Under the pieces are notes generated by a model, which ran no database searches, was not told where the DNA came from, and saw only the letters and a program-made list of their open reading frames with translations. The position numbers were made by a program, and so were the translations under genes. DNA of 64,000 nt from Planctomycetales bacterium ZRK34. Its GTDB lineage: Bacteria; Planctomycetota; Phycisphaerae; Phycisphaerales; Zrk34. Where the stretch lies: assembly GCA_014873095.1 (NCBI GenBank), contig CP050848.1, forward strand, positions 1,178,001 to 1,242,000, written 5' to 3'. Below, one piece after another: positions 19,809 through 28,551 of the stretch (positions within the stretch are counted from its first letter, which is position 1; each line of letters begins with the position of its first letter).

Positions 19809-22223
19809 ATGATGCGTATTTCCCGCCAGATGCTTTTCGTTGTCATCACCACGCTCGCCCTGCTGCCTGCCGTCGTGCGAGCGCAATCCGACTCTGTCGC
19901 CACCCCGCTGACACCCCGCGAGCCGCTGACGCTTGACCGCATCGACGCCGCCATCACCCGCGCCGTCAAAGCCATCAAAAAACAAGAGCCGCACTACGCC
20001 CTGCGTGCCGATTCCGACTTCGACAATTCACGCTGGGGCAAGACACGCAACTGGCGCGTCCTGCACGAAGCGGGCAATCACGCCCTGGCGCTGTGGGCCC
20101 TGTTCGAATCCGGCGAAAGCTATCAGCAGCCCGAACTGATGCGCCGCTTGTACTGGGTGTTGGCTGACGATCGGCCGTTCACCTTCGACCGTGCGATGCG
20201 GATGAAGATGCTCGAACGCCTGCGCCCAGATCAGTGGCGAACCTGGCTGAGGCGCGACGCCATCTGGCTGCAGGGCGCGATCAGCCCCGCCGGCGGATTT
20301 GGCGCCAGTTGGTTCGGGCGTAAGCCGTCGGAGAATCTCGACGCCGCCAACAGCGCTTACGGTTCGCTCGGCCTCGCCGCCGCCGCCTTCGCCGATGTTC
20401 CCCTCAAGGAGCAGGACTGGCAGCGGATCGACAACTTCTGGCGCAAGACGCAGGATCCCAAAATCGGCGGGTGGTCGCTCGGCTCTGCCGGCAAATCCGA
20501 AAACAACAAGCGCATCTCCGGTCCCATGACCGCCGCCGGCGCACTCGTGCTCAGCATCACCGAGCGATACCTCTACGGCCCAAAGCTCGCATCCAACAAC
20601 GCCCCCCGCCCGCCGGATAATCTCCAGCGCGCCCTCGACTGGCTCAACAGCAATTTCACCCTCGACGATCCCGCCGAGCAGGACGACTTCTACTTCTACA
20701 TGTGGACCATCCAGCGTGTCGGCCACACCAGCGGGTATCGCACCTTCAACAACATCGACTGGTACGAAGCCGTCACCAACCGTCTGCTCGAAACCCAGCA
20801 GGAAGACGGCACATGGAAGGGCTCCAAAGGCCCGCTCGTCGAAACCGCCTTTTCACTGTTGTACCTGGCCCGCGCTCATGCGCCGATCGCCATCGCCAAA
20901 CTGCAGTTCGACGGTCGGTGGAACAACCGCCCGCACGATGCGCTGAACTTTGTCGAGTGGGCTGCCGACGAGTTGGAATCACCGATGGAATGGCAGATCG
21001 TTCGCGCCGACCTGCCCACCGAGCAACTGCGACAAGCCCCGCTGCTGTACATCAGCTCCGATCGTGAAATCAAGCTTTCAGCGGCAGAACTCGCCGGGCT
21101 GCGGCGATATGTGCAGGCCGGCGGGTTGATCGTGATCAATCCTGAAGGCGTGATGACGCCCCCATTGCGGCGGTCGATCGACACCATCGTCGAAGCGGTC
21201 AGCGAACCGGCCCAGCTTGTCGACCTGCCACTGGATCATGATGTGCGTCAGATGTACGTGCCCTGGCCGAGTCGGCCAAACACGATGTACGTCACCAACG
21301 GCATCCGTCCGCAGGTCGTCGTCTTTCAGGAGGACGTCGGTGCGATGCTGCAGTCCAATGACCGCACCCATCCGTGGGCGTTCGGCTCGCTGGTCGACCT
21401 GTACCTTTATGCCGTCGGCCGCACCACCCACCGCTCGCGTTTTTCCACCGACTACCTGCCGCCGCTGCCTCAGCCCGAGGATAAAAACCTTCAGGACGGC
21501 GCCCGCGTGGCGATCCTTCAGCACGACGGCCTGTCCGACCCCGAGCCCGATGCCTGGACGCAGCTTCGGCGTTACATGGCCAAAACCCATCGGATGAAAC
21601 TTGCCATCGACAAGCTGCCGATCGATCAGCTTTCGGAGGAGCACGCGCTGGCGATGCTCGTGTGCACCGGCGATGCGGCGATCGACGATCCGCAGGTTCA
21701 AACCATCCGCAAGTATCTCGACGCCGGCGGGCTGCTGTGGATCGACGCGGCCGGCGGTTCACGCGAAGCCGCCCAGAACGCCGATCAACTGTTTCGCCAA
21801 CTCGCCGGTGAATCCGCCCGCGGCACGTGGCTCACCTCCGACAGCCCGCTGATCACCGGCGCCAAACTCGTCGGCGGCCACGACCTGCGATCCGTCGACT
21901 ACCGCCAGCTCGTCATGCAGCGCTACGGCCCGACCCACAACGTCCGCCTCCTCTGCCACATGACCAAAGATCGCCCCACGATCCTGCTGAGCACCGAAGA
22001 CATCACCGCCGGCCTCACCGGCCTCGACCACTGGGGCATCTACGGCTACGAACCCCAAGCCGCCCGAGCCCTCATCGCCAACACCCTCCTGCAACAACTC
22101 AACCGCACCAAAAAGCCGGACAAAACCCCCGCCAAACCGGCCCCGGCCGACAAGCCCAAAGCGCCTAAAAATGCGGAAGACACCCAAGAGTCCGCCGCCC
22201 CCGTCGCCGCCTCCCTGAGCTGA
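19809..22223 (+). CDS. Large secreted protein: alpha/alpha-toroid plus DUF4159-like domain
   Basis: 804 aa. Signal peptide MLFVVITTLALLPAVVRA. Residues about 40-380 have the repeated GGxG/DGTWK pattern of prenyltransferase or squalene-cyclase-like toroids (GAISPAGGFGASWFG, TQQEDGTWKGSKGPLVETAFSLLYLARA in part). Residues about 430-760 look like a glutamine-amidotransferase-like/DUF4159 region with two fold repeats (LSAAELAGLRRYVQAGGLIV and IRKYLDAGGLLWIDAAGG). A Lys/Pro/Ala-rich tail ends the protein. No enzymatic residues are certain. Such proteins are common in planctomycete genomes, often near MoxR/DUF58 genes, which are not seen here. Confidence 0.75.
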   Translation: MMRISRQMLFVVITTLALLPAVVRAQSDSVATPLTPREPLTLDRIDAAITRAVKAIKKQEPHYALRADSDFDNSRWGKTRNWRVLHEAGNHALALWALFESGESYQQPELMRRLYWVLADDRPFTFDRAMRMKMLERLRPDQWRTWLRRDAIWLQGAISPAGGFGASWFGRKPSENLDAANSAYGSLGLAAAAFADVPLKEQDWQRIDNFWRKTQDPKIGGWSLGSAGKSENNKRISGPMTAAGALVLSITERYLYGPKLASNNAPRPPDNLQRALDWLNSNFTLDDPAEQDDFYFYMWTIQRVGHTSGYRTFNNIDWYEAVTNRLLETQQEDGTWKGSKGPLVETAFSLLYLARAHAPIAIAKLQFDGRWNNRPHDALNFVEWAADELESPMEWQIVRADLPTEQLRQAPLLYISSDREIKLSAAELAGLRRYVQAGGLIVINPEGVMTPPLRRSIDTIVEAVSEPAQLVDLPLDHDVRQMYVPWPSRPNTMYVTNGIRPQVVVFQEDVGAMLQSNDRTHPWAFGSLVDLYLYAVGRTTHRSRFSTDYLPPLPQPEDKNLQDGARVAILQHDGLSDPEPDAWTQLRRYMAKTHRMKLAIDKLPIDQLSEEHALAMLVCTGDAAIDDPQVQTIRKYLDAGGLLWIDAAGGSREAAQNADQLFRQLAGESARGTWLTSDSPLITGAKLVGGHDLRSVDYRQLVMQRYGPTHNVRLLCHMTKDRPTILLSTEDITAGLTGLDHWGIYGYEPQAARALIANTLLQQLNRTKKPDKTPAKPAPADKPKAPKNAEDTQESAAPVAASLS

Positions 22224-22258
22224 CTACCCAAACGCCGTGCCAGACACCGCGTCCCCAC

Positions 22259-22290
22259 CCCACCCGTCATCACCGGGTGGGTTTTTATTT
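22259..22290 (+). terminator. Rho-independent terminator after the DUF4159 gene
   Basis: CCCACCCG / CGGGTGGG, an 8-bp stem with a 7-nt loop, followed by TTTTTATTT on the plus strand. Confidence 0.85.
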
Positions 22291-22327
22291 CGGAGGCACA
22301 TACTCGATAAGTGACACACTCACCACT

Positions 22328-22351
22328 AGCCGGGTCGCTACGCGGCCCTGG
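22328..22351. repeat. Intergenic palindromic repeat, family 1 (copy B)
   Basis: AGCCGGGTCGCTACGCGGCC plus CTGG. The arms GGGTCGC and GCGGCCC pair with one G-T. It lies between two terminators of convergent genes. See copies at 2563 and 29312. Confidence 0.7.
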
Positions 22352-22380
22352 CCATGCAAGTTTCAAACTGCTCATACGTG

Positions 22381-22408
22381 AAAACCCCGGCGTGAAAACA
22401 CGCCGGGG
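22381..22408 (-). terminator. Rho-independent terminator of recA
   Basis: CCCCGGCGTG-AAAA-CACGCCGGGG is a perfect 10-bp stem. On the minus strand it is followed by TTTTC, 33 nt after the recA stop. Confidence 0.9.
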
Positions 22409-22440
22409 CTGGATTCATTTTGCTCTACGAACGATGCCGA

Positions 22441-23571
22441 TCACTCCGCGTCGGCGGGTTCTTCTTCGCCGGTGGGAATCACGATTTCGCCGTTGGGCTT
22501 GAGGATGACGCCCTTGCTTTCCATGACCTTCTGGCGGATCTCATCGAAGAGGTCGGGGTTCTCGCGCAGGAAGGTCTTGGAATTTTCGCGGCCCTGGCCC
22601 AGACGCACATCGCCATAGCTGAACCACGCGCCGGACTTGTCGACGACCTTCTCTTCGACGGCGAGGTCGAGCAGGTCGCCGGAGGCGCTGATGCCCTCGT
22701 TGAACATGATGTCGAACTCCGCAATGCGGAACGGCGGAGCGACTTTGTTCTTGACGACCTTGACGCGAACGCGGTTGCCGACGGACTGATCGCCGTCCTT
22801 GATCTGGCTGGTGCGGCGGATGTCCAGGCGTACCGAGGAGTAGAACTTCAGGGCGCGGCCGCCGGGGGTGGTTTCGGGATTGCCGAACATCACGCCGATC
22901 TTCTCGCGAAGCTGGTTGATGAAGATGACGGTGCAGTGGCTCTTGGCGATGGCGCCGGTGAGCTTGCGCATGGCCTTGGACATCAGACGGGCCTGAAGGC
23001 CGACCTGCGTGTCGCCCATCTCGCCTTCGATTTCCGCCTGCGGGATCAGCGCGGCGACCGAGTCGACGACGATCACATCGATGGAGTTGGACCGCACGAG
23101 CAGTTCGCAGATTTCCATCGCCTGCTCGCCGGTGTCGGGCTGCGAGACGAGCAGGGCTTCAAGGTCGACACCGATGCGGCGGGCCCAGGTGGGATCCAGG
23201 GCATGCTCGGCGTCGATGAAGGCGGCAACGCCCCCGGCCTTCTGGGCCGCGGCGGCGACATGCAGGGCAAGGGTGGTCTTACCGCTGGATTCCGGCCCGT
23301 AGAACTCGCAGATGCGGCCGACGGGAATGCCGCGACCGCCGAGGGCGAGGTCGAGGCTGATCGCCCCGGTGGACAGACCGGGCGGCAGATTCGCCGGGTC
23401 ATCGTCCAGGCGCATGATGGCGCCTTTGCCGAAGGCCTTTTCGATCTGCGAGACAGCCCGCTCGAGAGCGGCTTCGCGGGTATCGGAGGCGGAGGATTTG
23501 GCCATGGAGGAGCCCTTTCCGGAGGCGGATCCGTTGTTTCTGGAACTCGATTTCGTGGCGGTGGCTACCAT
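22441..23571 (-). CDS. recA: Recombinase A
   Basis: 376 aa from ATG 23571 ([13 protein letters not shown]); the upstream TTG at 23595 is unlikely. RecA forms filaments on ssDNA, exchanges strands and triggers LexA cleavage. Walker A is [13 protein letters not shown], Walker [11 protein letters not shown], then loop 1 [23 protein letters not shown] and loop 2 [27 protein letters not shown]. The N-terminus has about 30 extra Ser/Lys-rich residues and the C-terminus is acidic (EEEPADAE). A promoter with repeated TGTTCG boxes lies upstream. Confidence 0.97.
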   Translation of the reverse strand: MVATATKSSSRNNGSASGKGSSMAKSSASDTREAALERAVSQIEKAFGKGAIMRLDDDPANLPPGLSTGAISLDLALGGRGIPVGRICEFYGPESSGKTTLALHVAAAAQKAGGVAAFIDAEHALDPTWARRIGVDLEALLVSQPDTGEQAMEICELLVRSNSIDVIVVDSVAALIPQAEIEGEMGDTQVGLQARLMSKAMRKLTGAIAKSHCTVIFINQLREKIGVMFGNPETTPGGRALKFYSSVRLDIRRTSQIKDGDQSVGNRVRVKVVKNKVAPPFRIAEFDIMFNEGISASGDLLDLAVEEKVVDKSGAWFSYGDVRLGQGRENSKTFLRENPDLFDEIRQKVMESKGVILKPNGEIVIPTGEEEPADAE

Positions 23572-23604
23572 AATTCGTCGGCCCCTTCCGGTCAATATGA
23601 CCTT

Positions 23605-23685
23605 AAAATGTTCGTGTCGTGTTTGGTAGTCTCAGGATATTATTTGTTCGGCATTTGTCAAGGTAAGAGTTTGAAAAATGTTCGG
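23605..23685 (-). promoter_or_regulatory. recA promoter with repeated TGTTCG elements (possible SOS operator)
   Basis: On the minus strand TTGACA (23661-23656), a 16-nt spacer and TATCCT (23639-23634) form a promoter. TGTTCG on the plus strand (CGAACA on the minus strand) occurs at 23609-23614, 23645-23650 and 23679-23684, twice as AAAATGTTCG. CGAAC is the half-site of the Gram-positive type LexA box. The pairing with recA makes an SOS operator plausible, but planctomycete boxes may differ. Confidence 0.5.
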
Positions 23686-23913
23686 TTTTTTCTGAACGCG
23701 GATATTCAGGGCATGCCAGAGGGTGACCGAGCTCAAAAACACGACGCAGTACAGCCATAAAGATTGGCAACATAAAGCGCACAAAAATATTTAAAAACGC
23801 AACTTATAACACATAAAATAAATGAGTTTTCAGTGAAAACAGCTTTATTGTGTTCATGTTCCTTCGTTTTTGAAGCTTTTGCGTTTTGTGCCAGGTTTGC
23901 GCCGGGATACAAG
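23686..23913. other. AT-rich intergenic stretch upstream of recA
   Basis: No gene is recognised. The stretch 23760-23870 is far more AT-rich than its surroundings. It contains the palindrome GTTTTC-AGT-GAAAAC (23826-23840) and CTTC-GTTTTT-GAAG near 23864. It could hold upstream control elements of recA or an unrecognised small RNA. Confidence 0.4.
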
Positions 23914-23943
23914 AAAGCCCGGGGACGGCGGTCCCTGGGCTTT
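23914..23943 (-). terminator. Rho-independent terminator of the 23942 gene
   Basis: AAAGCCCGGGGAC / GTCCCTGGGCTTT hairpin with one mismatch. The minus strand continues CTTTCTTG. It overlaps the 3' end of the gene by 2 nt. Confidence 0.75.
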
Positions 23944-24274
23944 AAGGGGTGGGATTGGACTTGATGCGGGCGAAGGCGGCCTTGCCGAACTTGCGCGGCA
24001 GGCGCGCCAGCCGATAGCGTCGCAGGTCGACACTGAAGCTGCGACCGCGCGGGTCTGTGACCAGCACGTACGGTTGCGACACCGCGGCGACCTTCATCGG
24101 CCAGCCGGCGCCGCAGTGGCGCACCTGCACCGACATCGTCTCGAGCACCGGCTGCGTCGGCACGCTGTTGTCATAGCGCAACAACTCGACGGTCTCGTGA
24201 GCGACGGTCACATACTGGCCGACCTTGATGTCTTCGGGCCCGATCAGGCGCGTGGGCTTGAATTGCGTGTCCAT
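23942..24274 (-). CDS. Conserved hypothetical protein, about 110 aa
   Basis: From ATG 24274 the protein begins MDTQFKPTRLIGPEDIKVGQYVTV and has a small beta-barrel look (VQVRHCGAGWPMKVAAVSQPYVLVTDPRGRSFSVDLRRYRLARL). It has no signal peptide. The frame is open upstream to 24343 but with atypical sequence. The pattern 'IKVGQYVTV...PMKV..V..P+VLV' suggests an SH3-like fold. Function unknown; it has its own terminator and no operon partner. Confidence 0.6.
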   Translation of the reverse strand: MDTQFKPTRLIGPEDIKVGQYVTVAHETVELLRYDNSVPTQPVLETMSVQVRHCGAGWPMKVAAVSQPYVLVTDPRGRSFSVDLRRYRLARLPRKFGKAAFARIKSNPTP

Positions 24275-24609
24275 AGCGTTCACGTGTTCAAATACGTGGT
24301 GATGCACGGGCGGCGCAACAGCGCACCGCAACGTGCGGAACATTCATGATCGTGTTGGCGTTGGCGGGAACGACTCGAAACGAAAATCGTTTAGGAATTG
24401 CACCATGCCGCGGCGCACACGATCGCCGACCTGCCGTCGCGCGGCAGTCGATCAGCGAACATCTCGTGTTTATGCAGCCAAAGCATGACATTATCTCCAC
24501 GGGCACCATTGCCCGAGGAGAACTGTAGGCGTCAAATGACGGGGGTCAAGCGGGTCGTACCAGACGCTTCGCTGCGCTCAGCGTCGGCGTGAGGCTCGAC
24601 GTGGGGCCA
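24275..24609. other. Intergenic region with repeat copy
   Basis: 335 nt without a convincing gene. It should carry the promoter of the 23942 gene at its left end. A family 2 hairpin repeat lies at 24557-24594. Nothing else is recognised. Confidence 0.5.
24557..24594. repeat. Intergenic hairpin repeat, family 2 (copy B)
   Basis: Begins GTACCAGACGCTTCGCTGCG and ends GCGTCGGCGTGAGG. It matches 11312-11350 almost base for base apart from the loop. GACGCT/AGCGTC arms form the hairpin. It follows the 3' end of the minus-strand FAD enzyme gene. Confidence 0.6.
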
Positions 24610-26775
24610 TCATTTGACAGGAAGTAATTGGACGGCGTCGACGACGATGTAACCGTCGGTCCCCTTGTTGGAGATCGACACGGCCGCGGTGTCCTTGAAT
24701 TCATAGCGGCCGAGCGTGCGGTACGGCTTGCCGGGATCGGTCTGGCGGAGCGTGGTGGGCACGGGCTGCTTCTTGGAGCCGTTGTCGACGATCACGATCG
24801 CATTGGACGCGCGATTATCCGACGGCGGGTAATAGAGGCGAACCTCATACGTGCCGGGCTCGGGCAATTTAGCGGTGAAAGTCACCGACTTGCTGCCGTG
24901 CTCGGCGTTGTAGTCATGACGATACCCGAAACCGATGTACGGACCGACAGCACGGCTGGAACCCCACTCGCCGGTGAACCTGGCGTCGTTGTCGTCCACG
25001 ACGATGCCCTTGAGGGATTTCGGGCTGATGCCCTCAGCGGTTTTCTTCCGGGGGCCGTCCCACTCGAGTACCTGCCCATCAGCGAGCAGTCGCTTGCGCA
25101 GTTTGTCGTAGCTGACCTGCTGCACGGACACGTGATCGTCGATCGCCATGCACGCGGCGGTGGCTGCGGACTGGCCGAGAATCATGAACACCGGTTCCAT
25201 GCGGATCGAACCGTAAGCGATGTGCGAAGCGCTGACGGCGCAGGTGACAAAGAGGTTGTCGCACTCACCTTCAGCAGGCACGATCGCGCCGTAGTCGATC
25301 GGGTAAGGACCGCCGGGGTTCTTCTGGATATCGCCCTCGTTGCGGACGAAGCCGTCTTTGTCGACGTAGCGCTGGACGTTGTGCGAGTCCATGTTGTACG
25401 ACCCCATGCCGACGGGGCGCGGTGTGGGCTGCAGGTAGCGCAGGTGATTTTCCGTGACAACGAACTGCCCGACCAGGCGACGGGCTTCTCGCACATAAAT
25501 CTGATGCGGCCAGTGGCCGTTGTCGAGGAACTCATCCTTGGCCAGCCCCCACTCGTTCATGCGTTTGCGGACATCCTCCGGCACGCGCGGGTCGTTGCAC
25601 AAAAACCAGAAGTAACCCTTCTGATATAGCTCATGCTCGGCGATGATCTCGCGACGGCGTTCATACGAGCCGGTCGGGTAGTCGTAGTTGTAGCCGATGT
25701 TGTCAGTGGAGAACGGGCCGTGGTTGTTGGTGTCGGTTTTGTGGTTGGGCAGCGGATCGAACTTGCCGAACACGTGGCGCGACCCGGCCTGCAGCGACCG
25801 CAGCAGCAGCTCATACTGCTTGGCGTCGTACCCCTCGGGCTTGGGGAACGGCACGCGATTTTCCGGCACATTGGTCAGGCACATGCGGAAGTTGTACGCC
25901 TGGATGCGTTTGTCGCCGGAACCGTTTTCACCGGGCACATCCGGCGACGGGGCCTGTACGCGCGGCAGCACACCGCTGGACGGATCACCGGGCACGACGT
26001 ACGGGCTGATGTCGTGTGTGAACTGATGCTTGTGGGCCGGGGCCTGCACGCCGTTGATCGTCTCATCGTATTTGGAGTTCGGCTCGCGACCGGTGGTGAA
26101 CGTCACACCGGCGGCGGCCATGAGGTCACCTTCATACGTGGCGTCGATGAACATCTGCCCGGCAAACTTGCGCCCATCGAGCGTTTTGATCCACAAGATG
26201 CGGCAGCAACTGTTGCGTACCCCGCCAGGCCCGCGATCCAGCCATGTGTCGCGTAGCACCTCGATCTCGTATTCCTTGACGAGTTGATCGTAGATCGTTT
26301 CCGCCACGTGCGGTTCGAAGACCCACATCGCCCGCCCGTCCGCAGCCGGTGTGCCCTGGGCGCGGTTGCCATACTCTTCACGCTTCTGCTGCTTCCACGC
26401 TTCGGGTTTCTGGTAGTGCTCGAACACACGCTCGTAGAACATCAGCGACAGGCCACCGACGACTTCCTTCTTGCCCGAGTCGGTCCAGCCGAGCCCGCCG
26501 CTGGTCAGGCCGCCCAAGTGTTTGTCGGGGCTGATCACGATGACGGACTTGCCCATCTTCTTCGCCTGGATGGCGGCGGTGATCGCGGCGCTGGTCCCGC
26601 CGTAGATCACGACGTCGTGCCAGACGATGTCCTTGTCGTCGGGCTTGGGAGCATCAGTTTTTTCAACCGGCGCTTCGGATGCAGCCTTGGTTTGTCGGGG
26701 TGAAGACTCGGCGGCGAACAGACCGGTCGGCAGGACGAAAAGGACGGACAAGAAAGCGATGCGGAATCGCAGCAT
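24610..26775 (-). CDS. Secreted FAD-dependent oxidoreductase with golvesin/xanthan-lyase-like C-domain
   Basis: 721 aa. Signal peptide FRIAFLSVLFVLPTGLFA. The FAD-binding Rossmann motif is altered to DVVIYGGTSAAITAAIQAKKMG near residue 54, followed by GGLTSGGLGWTDSG, typical of the FAD_oxidored family annotated as xanthan lyase in planctomycetes and Bacteroidetes. DATYEGDLMAAAGV matches the family. Residues about 600-721 form a beta-sandwich (KLPEPGTYEVRLYYPPSDNRASNA ends in VDAVQLLPVK), golvesin-C-like. AGGAG lies 6 nt before the ATG. Probably acts on carbohydrates outside the cytoplasm; the substrate is unknown. Confidence 0.82.
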   Translation of the reverse strand: MLRFRIAFLSVLFVLPTGLFAAESSPRQTKAASEAPVEKTDAPKPDDKDIVWHDVVIYGGTSAAITAAIQAKKMGKSVIVISPDKHLGGLTSGGLGWTDSGKKEVVGGLSLMFYERVFEHYQKPEAWKQQKREEYGNRAQGTPAADGRAMWVFEPHVAETIYDQLVKEYEIEVLRDTWLDRGPGGVRNSCCRILWIKTLDGRKFAGQMFIDATYEGDLMAAAGVTFTTGREPNSKYDETINGVQAPAHKHQFTHDISPYVVPGDPSSGVLPRVQAPSPDVPGENGSGDKRIQAYNFRMCLTNVPENRVPFPKPEGYDAKQYELLLRSLQAGSRHVFGKFDPLPNHKTDTNNHGPFSTDNIGYNYDYPTGSYERRREIIAEHELYQKGYFWFLCNDPRVPEDVRKRMNEWGLAKDEFLDNGHWPHQIYVREARRLVGQFVVTENHLRYLQPTPRPVGMGSYNMDSHNVQRYVDKDGFVRNEGDIQKNPGGPYPIDYGAIVPAEGECDNLFVTCAVSASHIAYGSIRMEPVFMILGQSAATAACMAIDDHVSVQQVSYDKLRKRLLADGQVLEWDGPRKKTAEGISPKSLKGIVVDDNDARFTGEWGSSRAVGPYIGFGYRHDYNAEHGSKSVTFTAKLPEPGTYEVRLYYPPSDNRASNAIVIVDNGSKKQPVPTTLRQTDPGKPYRTLGRYEFKDTAAVSISNKGTDGYIVVDAVQLLPVK

Positions 26776-26803
26776 GTTGATCTCCTGGTGAAAATTCGGC
26801 TTA

Positions 26804-26938
26804 CCCCCTCTCCCTTCGGGAGCGGGTTGGGGTGAGGGCGGTTGGCAGTCGGCAACGCCCGCATTTGTGAAACATCAACTTCATACGGGAGCACCCTCAC
26901 CCGGCCCTGCGGGCCGACCTCTCCCACGGGGAGAGGTG
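26804..26938. repeat. Long imperfect palindromic repeat (MITE/BIME-like)
   Basis: The left block 26804-26838 (CCCTCTCCCTTCGGGAGCGG then GGTGAGGG) and the right block 26892-26938 (CACCCTCACC then CTCTCCCACGGGGAGAGG) are inverted copies of each other, each with its own hairpin, around a 53-nt centre. The CCCTCTCCC-TTC-GGGAG motif is a widespread bacterial dispersed repeat. It lies between the FAD enzyme and the first pilin-like gene. Confidence 0.65.
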
Positions 26939-26960
26939 TTCAGATTGTAACGAATTTGGA

Positions 26961-27743
26961 TCAATGCGGCGTGGGCCAGTACCACTGCTGGCTGCCAGCG
27001 CCCATCTGGTAATAACGCGAACACTCGCTGATCGGCACCCACCCGGCGCTGCCGTCGAAGAAGCAGGCGTTCATGCCCGTCGGGGCGGTGTCGACAATCG
27101 GCGCGTCATGTCCGAACCAGACCGAGTCCGACGGGTCGGTGCTCAACGTCATGCAGCTCCACATCGGCCACAATCCCGCCGGCACATCCGACATGCGCGA
27201 CAGATCCGGCTGGTAGCTTGTGCCGTTGCGCTGATGAATCCAGTAAGTCGGCTGCATGCGGGCCATGACAAAGTACTGGTAGGTGATATGCGTGTAGGTG
27301 TAATTGCCGGTGTTGGGCACTCCGGGGTAGCGCACCTGCCGCAGCGGACCGGGGCAGAAAAGAATGTCGTCGTCCTCTCGATGCCTGCCCGAACTGTCCT
27401 CGACGATCGGAACATTCAGATACGGCTCGAAAAACTCCTTGTTCAGATCGTAACTTTTGGCTTTTTCCGTCACCTGCACAAGCATTTTGTGCGGATAGTG
27501 CACGGAGGTGTATTCCGAGTTGCCGCCGCGGTAAGGCGAAGCCCCCTTGTACTCGACCGAGTAAGTCACCGCCGCGGTGACAATCTGCTTCAACTGCGTG
27601 GCGCAGAGCACCAGCTTGGCCTGCTCGCGTGCTTTGGACAACGCCGGCAGCAGGATCGCGATCAACAGCGCGATGATAGAGACAACCACGAGCAATTCGA
27701 TCAACGTGAAGGCGGCGGGATGTCTTCCGTGTGATGTTTTCAT
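26961..27743 (-). CDS. Pilin-like protein with type II/IV N-terminal leader (1 of 3 tandem)
   Basis: 260 aa. The leader is [23 protein letters not shown], the prepilin-peptidase motif with Glu5 after the cleavage site, then a long helix ARE..KLVLCATQLKQI. The C-terminal part ends with CFFDGSAGWVPISE, the H/DG-type signature of planctomycete DUF1559-like pseudopilins. GGGAG precedes the ATG. Three tandem paralogues share length and the FCPGPLRQVRYPG-type central motif. They are probably exported to the surface or to a type II secretion-like pseudopilus; the exact role is unknown. Confidence 0.85.
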   Translation of the reverse strand: MKTSHGRHPAAFTLIELLVVVSIIALLIAILLPALSKAREQAKLVLCATQLKQIVTAAVTYSVEYKGASPYRGGNSEYTSVHYPHKMLVQVTEKAKSYDLNKEFFEPYLNVPIVEDSSGRHREDDDILFCPGPLRQVRYPGVPNTGNYTYTHITYQYFVMARMQPTYWIHQRNGTSYQPDLSRMSDVPAGLWPMWSCMTLSTDPSDSVWFGHDAPIVDTAPTGMNACFFDGSAGWVPISECSRYYQMGAGSQQWYWPTPH

Positions 27744-27755
27744 ATCGCTCCCGAT

Positions 27756-28538
27756 TTATCGACCTGGTATTGGCCAATACCAGTATTGATTGGAATCGAG
27801 TTTGAAGTAAAAGCGCTCGGTTTCGGCAAATGGGGTCCATCCCGCACTGCCATCGAAGTAACAGGCATTCATACCGGTAGGTGGCTCACTGGCGACTGGA
27901 GCATCGTGACCCAACCACGTAGTTTCCGAAGTGTTGCTGAGCGTCATGCAGCCCCACATCGCGGTCCCACCATCGCGAAACGTCGAAAGTCGCCTCAACT
28001 CCGGCTGATAGTTTTCACCTCCGCGATCATGCATCCAGACCGTATCACTGACGCGCGGCATGACGTAGTATTGATATGAGATGTACTGGTAACGATAGTC
28101 CGGGATAGCCAGACCGGGATACCGCGCCTCGCGCAGACTGCCCGCACAGAACAACACATCATCATTCACACGCACCGTTTTGCCCGACTCCGTTTCAATA
28201 GGGATGTTCAAATACGGCTCGAACAGCGACCGATTCAAATCGTAACTCTTGGTCGGGCCGCCGAGGCTTTCTGGAATCTGCGTGAGATGCGGAAAGTGCG
28301 GCGAGAGCCATTCATCTTGGCCGCGATACGGTGCTGCGCCACCATAATCGACCGCATAAGCCAGCGATGCCGAAACGACCTGGCGCATATTGCCCGCGCA
28401 TGTGGCGACACGGGCCTGGTCGCGGGCCTTGGACATCGCCGGCAGAAGGATCGACACGAGCAGTGCGATGATGGAAACGACAACCAGCAGCTCGATGAGC
28501 GTGAAGGCGTATGGCGGGTTTGCAGACTTCTTGTCCAT
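27756..28538 (-). CDS. Pilin-like protein with type II/IV N-terminal leader (2 of 3 tandem)
   Basis: 260 aa. Leader [23 protein letters not shown], then [19 protein letters not shown]. The centre [33 protein letters not shown] parallels both neighbours, and the end is [20 protein letters not shown]. It lies 12 nt upstream of the next pilin-like gene, so the set is one transcript. It is a clear tandem duplication with strong divergence outside the leader and the DGSAGW motif. Confidence 0.85.
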   Translation of the reverse strand: MDKKSANPPYAFTLIELLVVVSIIALLVSILLPAMSKARDQARVATCAGNMRQVVSASLAYAVDYGGAAPYRGQDEWLSPHFPHLTQIPESLGGPTKSYDLNRSLFEPYLNIPIETESGKTVRVNDDVLFCAGSLREARYPGLAIPDYRYQYISYQYYVMPRVSDTVWMHDRGGENYQPELRRLSTFRDGGTAMWGCMTLSNTSETTWLGHDAPVASEPPTGMNACYFDGSAGWTPFAETERFYFKLDSNQYWYWPIPGR

Positions 28539-28551
28539 CTTGTGAGACTTC

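Noticed and set aside
22420..23760. 446-aa plus-strand ORF opposite recA
   Set aside because: Complement of recA; Gly/Asp/Ala-rich with no domain.
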